From the NCBI GenBank assembly GCA_028023455.1, contig JAQFVV010012395.1:10906154-10970153 (forward strand): a DNA stretch of 64,000 nt. The letters are read 5' to 3'. Below are positions 57,791 to 64,000 of this stretch, one piece after another (position 1 is the first letter of the stretch; each line of letters opens with the position of its first letter). Under the pieces are notes generated by a model that was not told the DNA's origin, did no database searches, and saw nothing but the letters and a program-made list of their open reading frames with translations. This stretch comes from Epiperipatus broadwayi. Its lineage: Eukaryota > Onychophora > Udeonychophora > Euonychophora > Peripatidae. The position numbers were made by a program, and so were the translations under genes.

Positions 57791-59319
57791 CTTGGTTGTT
57801 CCTTTGGCATTTGATGGATTGAACTAGGCGTTCCATCACGGGAAAGCAGCAAAATTTTGCCTGACTTTAGCCAGACATGTTAAGGTTGAACAATAATAAA
57901 ACTTCTCCTGTTGACTCTCTTCAAAAGTAAGATGGATTCTCCTTCCCGCTTAAAATAAGGCCTATTTATATCCTTCTACTAAACTTTAACACCTTTCTGG
58001 AATTTCGTAAGCCTCGGGACCAATTGACTTTTAATTAAAGCAAAATAATATAATTCAATTTCTACAACAACTGATAAAATCTCCGAGGTGTTATATTTAA
58101 TTTCCTTAAAAAATGTATCAAAATATATAAACTATATAATTTGATTCATTTTCATTAATTAAATTCCTTTTCAGGTGTTATTACTTAGCAGAAGGAACGG
58201 TATTCTGATTTAATGAAAAAGTCTTTTGTTGCAAACAAAAATCAATCAGAAAACAGATTTTACTTTTTACCCGGGGTGCAGTCACTAATTGATCTCTTGT
58301 TTACACAAAATTCTCATTTTTAATTACAAATGGATGATTTTTATTTTACTGAAATAAATAACTTTTAACATATTTGTTCTTACAATATTATTTGTTTATT
58401 AAAAAAAAAGCAAATTTAAAGAAAATACTTTAGTTTCAATTATATATGTAAAACATTAAATCAGAAAACCGTTAAATATAATTTAAAGAAAATGTTTTAC
58501 AGTATCTTTATTTAAACTTAAATATATATATATATCATTCCAATGTTTAACTTATCCATCCACATACGAATATAATAGCGAATATAATTAAGAATTGACT
58601 GAAAATTAATAAAACATTTTATAATAAATTATGAGCATTTCTCCGCTATAATTGTATCAAACCTGTCTAATTATAGCGTGTTTTCGTATGTAAATGGATG
58701 ATGCCATTCAAGCGGCCATTATAGCAAAGTTTTCCCGCTCGACTTATATATAACATTTTTACATTTAAGATAGGTTTGAAACTAGTTCAGACGAGTAGGT
58801 CATTAGGTTGATGGTGAAACGGAAAGGGATTGGAGGTTTCCGTTTCAATACATACTATTTTTATATATCTATCTAGTAAAAAATAACAATTATTTAACAG
58901 GCCAAAAAAACTCATGTCCGGGGGAATTAAAGCAATATGAGTAATTATTAATAATATTTATTTAATTCAAATTAGCTACATTAAATAAAGATTAAAAATA
59001 TTATTTTCAATAATGATACAACTTAATGAACTTCACCTATCTAGAATTGGAAAAAAATTTAGAACAAAAACAAAAATAAAAAAACTTGAAAATCTTAACT
59101 TAATTTGTTTCACTCATTACTCAACAGCTCTTGCCATATTGGCTTCACGATCAACCAAAAATGGCTTTGCGATCGACTAGTGGATCATGATCGACTTGTT
59201 GGACACTCTTGATATATACATCTAAAAGAATACTTTTAAAAAATATGTCTAATATTTTCCTTCAAGAAATAATGTAAATTGCTAACTGTTATGTGAAAAA
59301 CATGTTTGTCATTCTAGTG

Positions 59320-59629
59320 CAGAAGTTGCCAAAGTGGTCTATATAGATCCCCAGGGGTCTGTTTAACAAAAGTAGGGGTCGATCTGAGCCATGGGGTCGA
59401 TTGGGGGTCAAAGGAAAAACAATTCTTAATATACATATTTTTCATAAAACTATTGTTACACAATGTAAATTTACTTTAATAAATGTTTAAAATCATAAAA
59501 TAAATGTACAAACACAGTACCTAATAGATAGTTTTATTTTAATTAACTGAAAATTACTTTTTTGGGGGTCGATGGAGATTTTGAAATATTATATAGGGGT
59601 CTATGATCAAAAAAGTTTGGTGACCTCTG
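59320..59629. mobile_element. hAT-type MITE, intact ends and TSD
   Basis: A 310-bp element. Left end CAGAAGTTGCCAAAG and, reversed, right end CAGAGGTCACCAAAC. Perfect 8-bp TSD TTCTAGTG at 59312-59319 and 59630-59637. The inside has several AGGGGTC and GGGGTCGAT repeats near both ends. No coding sequence. Confidence 0.8.
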
Positions 59630-59637
59630 TTCTAGTG

Positions 59638-62430
59638 TGATTGTACTATTTATTCATTCTATAAGCCTTCACAGTACCAGATCTCACTATTTTAATATTA
59701 AAGTTTTGAAAAGCTTAGGTATCAAAAAACATAAAAAGAAAATTTTCAAACTCAATAAATTATCTTTATTATATGAAATGTTTCATGTGAGAGAAGGTTT
59801 GATAAAGCGTTCTAAAAATCATTTATATTGTAAATTCTTTATTTTTCAAAACTGTTCCAGGGAATATTTACTAGATAAAAAAACGCTAATATTTTATTTA
59901 TATTTGACTATTTATAATTATTTTATATGAAAGAAATAATGCACTTTTAAATGATAATTTTTATAGGATATCAATGATAATTTTCTTTTTGATTAGTATA
60001 TATATTTAGAGCTTGGATAAAATATTGGAATGTCTGTGATATATCTTTATTAACATATTTTTATTTGAATTCAGCATTATATATATAAAATTATGCAATA
60101 TTTGAACAGTGTCAAGCCAAATATTAAGCTTATGAATAAAAATTTCAAGTTATCTGAAAGATATCTTTGGTTGGTATAGACTTCACAGTCATTATTCAAG
60201 ATTAGCCTGTGTAGATTCAATAATATTTGTAAAGGACAATTTTTATGATTCTTAAATCAATATTTTCTAATAAAAATGGCAGAATTATCATCTAGGAAAC
60301 TCAATATTTTCACCATTAAAACTAATCTTTCAAAATGTTTGAATAATCTGAAATGTGGTAGATTCTTGCAGAGTAATAAATTGTACAAAGAGATTTACTA
60401 TATATCCACTATTGGCAGTTTTTGCTGGACAAATCTTCTTAGTATTTGGGAAAATTGAAGACAATTTGTATGATCATATGACATAGATTTTTGTCATCTG
60501 TTATTTGGCAATGCTTATTATACTACCACTTCCATGATATAACATTTACATAGACATCAATTATTCTGAAGTGGTAGCTCAGTAATAAATATTTTGTTTG
60601 TGAAGTGTTTGTATTGATAAACACTGGAGTATTTAGTTAGATGTTAATTTCTGCCACAATTTGTTCTGCTGTGATTTTGTGTTGTTGTTGTTTTTTTTTT
60701 TGGCAATTATTTTTAATGTTCATTGGTCCACTTTTAATAAACAGTGATTTCCACCCACAGTTTTAGCAAATAAAAACTTGATCTTGAAATATTTAATACT
60801 TTAGCAGTATTAGATATTCATGCTTCAACACTAAAAATTGGACTTATTTTAACCCAGATTTGGTATACTTTTTATAAATTAGGAAATTAGTATCAATTTC
60901 ATATTGCATACTCCTTATAATTTCTTGGAGTTTAATCTATACAAAAAATGTTACAATAGGATATATTTCTATATCTATGCTATGTGATACAAAAATGTAA
61001 TATGTATATAACAATGTTCTTGTTATTTTGGCCATATTCAGAGTGGATGTATCAAACAGGATAAAAATAGAAAATGCCCTCATTTATAGGCCTAAAAGTA
61101 AAAATTACTAGATGAAAAAATGGTTTTTGGATCAATTTCTGATTGAAGTAAGCAAAGAAAAGAGAAAGGTTTTAAATATGTAAAATTGTCCAATTAAACT
61201 TTTATATTCAGCTATTTAGATAATCAAGAATATCAGTATATGATTAATAAATAGAAAATGTCTTAGCAGAAATTTAAAAGACATAAAAGATTGGAAAATG
61301 CTAGGTTATATCTTCTGAAAGCAAAATTAAGTATCTGCATGTAAGGGAATATTTTTTTGTAATTTTTACATAAATGTTTTTAATCAGTATTTCTTCTTAT
61401 TTACAAATTGAACCTCATTATACATATAGCTTAATTTTTTGTCAAAACAAATATAGAAATCATATTAAGTAATATGCTTAATTTTAAATATTTTTATTAT
61501 AAAATATCACTTAATTAAAAAAAAAACACCTTTGTAATCTCCTATAAATTTTTTTTGAAAGCAGTAAAACATGTCACATTCTTTAATTAAGCAATAAAAT
61601 ACCATGACCACCTTTTCAGTTTTTGATGCCATGCAGCTAACTTCTTTCTTGTTACAGAGTCATCTGTCATAAATTGTTAGCTATATTAATTATATTGTGT
61701 ATGTATTTTTAAACATACTTATTTATATATATAATTTCTCAAAATTTTTTATTTCATATTTCAATAACAATTAGATTTGTGCAGTTCTTAAACAAGTAAA
61801 CATATGCTCTCTTTATATAAGCAATAAAGTATTGTTGCTTTTTAAAAGTTTATTTTTTCTTTTAAAATATCACTTAGTTTTACATTATTTATTACTTTTT
61901 TAATTAAATGTTTACTTTATTAAAGTATTAAAATTAAAATGAAGTTTTTAAAATATATATATATTAAATCAATTAAACTATAAAAAAACAAATTACTTTG
62001 GAAAACATTTTGGCATTACCATCTGGCATCTGTTGATTATTATACTTATATGGATGGCTCCTGAGTAGAAAGATGTGGAGTAGATTTATTATTTCTGTCA
62101 AGTATTGATAAATTGCAATTAAATTGTTTTTGTTTTGTTTTATTGAAGTCAAGTTAGATTATCATGAACTGATTAATTATATATGCATTGTTATAATTAA
62201 AGTATACAGAATATTTTATTTGTTTAATATAAAAAAATCCAGTTAACATAAAAGATACTAGCATTTCATATTAATGAGATCAGTCATAACTATATGTCAA
62301 TAGGGAGTGTTTCAGTACATAAGTATCATTTTCTGTAAAACAAAATTCGAATTGTTTTATATTGATTTAACTGAAATATAAAATGTGTTCAAAATTATAC
62401 ATTTTATGTTAAAGATAATTACATTATTTA
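59638..62430. other. AT-rich spacer
   Basis: Open frames 59637-59930 and 60276-60458 have AT-driven composition and no motifs. No gene or repeat supported. Confidence 0.45.
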
Positions 62431-62444
62431 TATTAAAATAAGTT

Positions 62445-62514
62445 GTTGTTTTTTTTTTTTAAGTGTCATAGCATCGGCCGGGACGCGCTGACCTCTCGAC
62501 CACCAATGCAAGAC
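62445..62514 (-). mobile_element. tRNA-like SINE, recent insertion, shortened
   Basis: Minus strand: GTCTTGCATTGGTGGTCGAG, AGGTCAGCGCGTCCCGG, CCGATGCTATGACACTT, A run. The anticodon arm and most of the T arm are missing. A perfect 14-bp TSD TATTAAAATAAGTT lies at 62431-62444 and 62515-62528. Confidence 0.75.
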
Positions 62515-62528
62515 TATTAAAATAAGTT

Positions 62529-63035
62529 TATGTGCAAAATATATATATTTCCAAGCTTAGTGTGATTTAAGATATATCAGTTATAAGTATACTTTTGTAT
62601 TAAATATATTATTGCAATTTAGGACTAAATATTTTGCACTTAAACATTTGTTCAACATTCTTTTTTAAATAACTACATCAATGACTGTTGTTAATTATTT
62701 ATTAGACTAAAGATTGTCATATTATTTTTAAATTTCATTAAAATTAATATATTTATTATTAAATAGAACAGCATGATAAATTAATTCAACTTCATGTGGT
62801 TATATTTAATCAGAATATACATATTAATCTTTAAAATAAGTTTAAAGTTTATATGGGGGGGGGGGGTAAATACGATAATTCATAGACTACTAATAAATAA
62901 TTAGTAATAAACATTAATATATTTATCTAAATAGGATATTGTCAAATGAATGAATACAAACATTTATATTTGTGGATTAAATTTCTAATAATTTATATTA
63001 ATAAATACTGAACAAATATGATAAATAAATGTAAG
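62529..63035. other. AT-rich spacer
   Basis: G run at about 62856-62866. Nothing else recognised. Confidence 0.4.
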
Positions 63036-63125
63036 AGGTTGTGACCTGAGTCAACTGAAGACTGCTGGTACAAAATGTGTCATAAAGAATCATTTATCTT
63101 TTTCAAATGTCTTTATTTATATGTT
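63036..63125 (+). repeat. HHR-B relic
   Basis: GTGACCTGAGTCAACTGAAG, ACTGCTGG, AAAATGTGTCATAAAG, AATCATTTATCTTTTTCAAATG line up with the HHR-B ribozyme and the segment after it (CTGATGAGTGCTGG...GATTATTTATCTTTTCAACATG). The GAAA box is lost. Confidence 0.4.
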
Positions 63126-63549
63126 TAAAATATGTGGTAAAATAAAAATTTTAAATATATTTAATTAAATGTTACATAATTGTAATTGGAAGTTAATTAC
63201 AATATATTATAAGTCAAAACTAATGTTATAAGTTTATTTTTGTATTCTAGCTCATCAGATTAATTCTATTCAGTGACAGCATATATTATATGTAAGTGCA
63301 TATCATCATTTATTTTGGCTTGGTTGTCATAAGAATTAGCTATTATTATAGTGATAGAAAAAGAGGATAGAAAAGATTTTAAAAGAATATAAAATAGGAT
63401 GGTAAATATGTTTTTGAAATATATATGAATTAAAAAGTTTAGGAAATATTATAGAATTTTTTTAAAATTTTAAAAAGTGTGATAGGAATTTAATAATTTT
63501 GTATAAAATAATTAATGTATTTTAATGGTTGTATATTTATATGTGTTCA

Positions 63550-63615
63550 AATTTTGTAGATCTGATGAAGACTGCAAAATACAGTTGAAACTGTAATTAA
63601 TAATAAAAGTTTGTT
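63550..63615 (+). ncRNA. HHR-D hammerhead-like motif
   Basis: CTGATGA (63562-63568), an extra A, stem GACTG/CAGTT with loop CAAAATA, GAAA (63587-63590), C, T, G, TA (63594-63595). The bases just before CTGATGA (TTGTAGAT) can pair with those after the site (ATTAATAATA) for a loose helix I with wobbles. The A between the core and stem II is an oddity shared with 45939. Confidence 0.45.
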
Positions 63616-64000
63616 TGCTGAAAAGTGTAAGATTTTTGAAATTCAATATTGATCCAGCATTATTAGAATGACATTTCAAGGCCTAAAGGTTTCTGATCAA
63701 TTCCTAGCTGAAAGATTAAAAAAAATAGTTTGATCATAACTGTTGTTCCCAACCTATAGACACTTTGATGCTTAAATATTACATTTCCTAAGCAACAAAA
63801 TGGAGGCTTGTGATTATAATGACCTAAGTTTTTCATACATTGGTTGATGTTTTAGATATGATTAAATAATTGTTGTTTTATTCTTTACATAATTTAAATT
63901 TCTTTTTAATTCTGAACATTTAATGTGTATATGTGATTGATTATATTATATTTTTTACATAATATTACTTACACATTGCCAATTTCACATTTGGAATGAG
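63616..64000. other. AT-rich sequence to the window end
   Basis: Nothing recognised. Confidence 0.4.

Larger units (their letters stand above)
55106..58847. mobile_element. 3.7-kb foldback element with ~600-bp inverted arms
   Basis: The left arm 55106-55707 and right arm 58242-58847 are nearly identical reverse complements, with only scattered single differences and homopolymer-length changes. Each arm begins with its own hairpin: TGAAACGGAAA and, 10 bp later, TTTCCGTTTCA. The flanks ATAC at 55102-55105 and 58848-58851 (or AATAC, sharing the end base) are a possible 4-5 bp TSD. The 2.5-kb interior carries no transposase frame. It holds a minus-strand 18-mer resembling a tRNA-Lys primer-binding site, a tRNA-like B box near 55868, a GTTTCGAAAC pair (57194, 57290) and an imperfect duplication at 57620-57790. 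Class not assigned. Confidence 0.75.
54996..59211. mobile_element. hAT-type non-autonomous element, split by a foldback
   Basis: Ends CAGGAGTGGCCAACTT (54996) and, as reverse complement at the right, CAAGAGTGTCCAACAA (59211). The ends follow the CAG..G..CCAA pattern of hAT elements, and a perfect 8-bp TSD ATATATAC lies at 54988-54995 and 59212-59219. The hAT DNA itself is 54996-55105 plus 58848-59211, about 470 bp, non-coding, with short internal repeats of GATCGACTTGTT. The centre is occupied by the foldback at 55106-58847. Confidence 0.75.

Noticed and set aside
1-64000. CRISPR array, bacterial operon or prophage
   Set aside because: No regularly spaced identical repeats, no dense coding, and clear eukaryotic retroelements throughout.

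Overview
The window is strongly AT-rich, gene-poor DNA from an animal nucleus, most likely an invertebrate. The evidence is APE-type LINE retrotransposons of the endonuclease-reverse transcriptase kind common in arthropods, nematodes, molluscs and cnidarians, tRNA-derived SINEs with poly-A tails and target-site duplications (TSDs), hAT-type DNA transposons with 8-bp TSDs, a solo LTR, and no long open reading frame outside transposons. The species cannot be fixed from this sequence. No complete host gene is present. The best host-gene signal is a start codon and a small second exon with textbook splice sites at 9666-9877. A decayed gene fragment lies at 54034-54425.

The most striking content is a set of short dispersed retroelements that carry hammerhead-ribozyme cores (CUGANGA, a small stem-loop, GAAA, then a UH cleavage site). 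Two main families are called here HHR-A and HHR-B. HHR-A (601, 3790, 22107, 33404, 33770, 38627, 43054, 48973) has helix I UCCUCA/UGGGGA, core CUGACGA, GAAAC and a GUC cleavage site. One copy shows a tandem spacing of 453 bp between two cores. HHR-B (10729, 13491, 36142, 40090, 49680 and fragments) has helix I ACCAA/UUGGU, core CUGAUGA, a 5-bp helix II and a palindromic helix III. It ends in a tRNA-like Pol III B box and a small 3' hairpin. Many copies of both are flanked by 10-13 bp TSDs, so they were inserted by target-primed reverse transcription. Weaker relics (HHR-C at 2501, 3385 and 23725; HHR-D at 45939 and 63562; another at 52262) carry related cores. Ribozyme-bearing retroelements (retrozymes, Penelope-like elements, the schistosome Sm-alpha SINE) are known, but I do not recognise these families.

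Layout. 1-5.2 kb: HHR-A and HHR-C copies, a tRNA-Gly-like SINE and an old 565-bp foldback. 6-9 kb: two LINE fragments. 9-10.6 kb: the most unique-looking, CpG-containing stretch, with the candidate gene start. 10.7-23 kb: HHR-B copies, small foldback elements, LINE fragments, HHR-A. 23-30 kb: AT-rich spacer, a tRNA SINE and a solo LTR. 30-33 kb: a nearly full-length but broken LINE. 33-44 kb: HHR-A and HHR-B copies, including an HHR-A inserted into a LINE. 44-54 kb: the same families, and a diverged duplicate of the 43.6-44.0 kb region into which an HHR-B element inserted. 55-59.2 kb: a hAT element split by a 3.7-kb foldback element with ~600-bp near-identical inverted arms. 59.3-64 kb: a hAT MITE, AT-rich spacer, a recent tRNA SINE and HHR relics.

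Working together: the LINEs (alpha and beta families, both ending in GAT/TGA microsatellite tails) or an unseen Penelope-like element could supply reverse transcriptase for the SINEs and ribozyme elements. No intact copy of any reverse transcriptase is present here.
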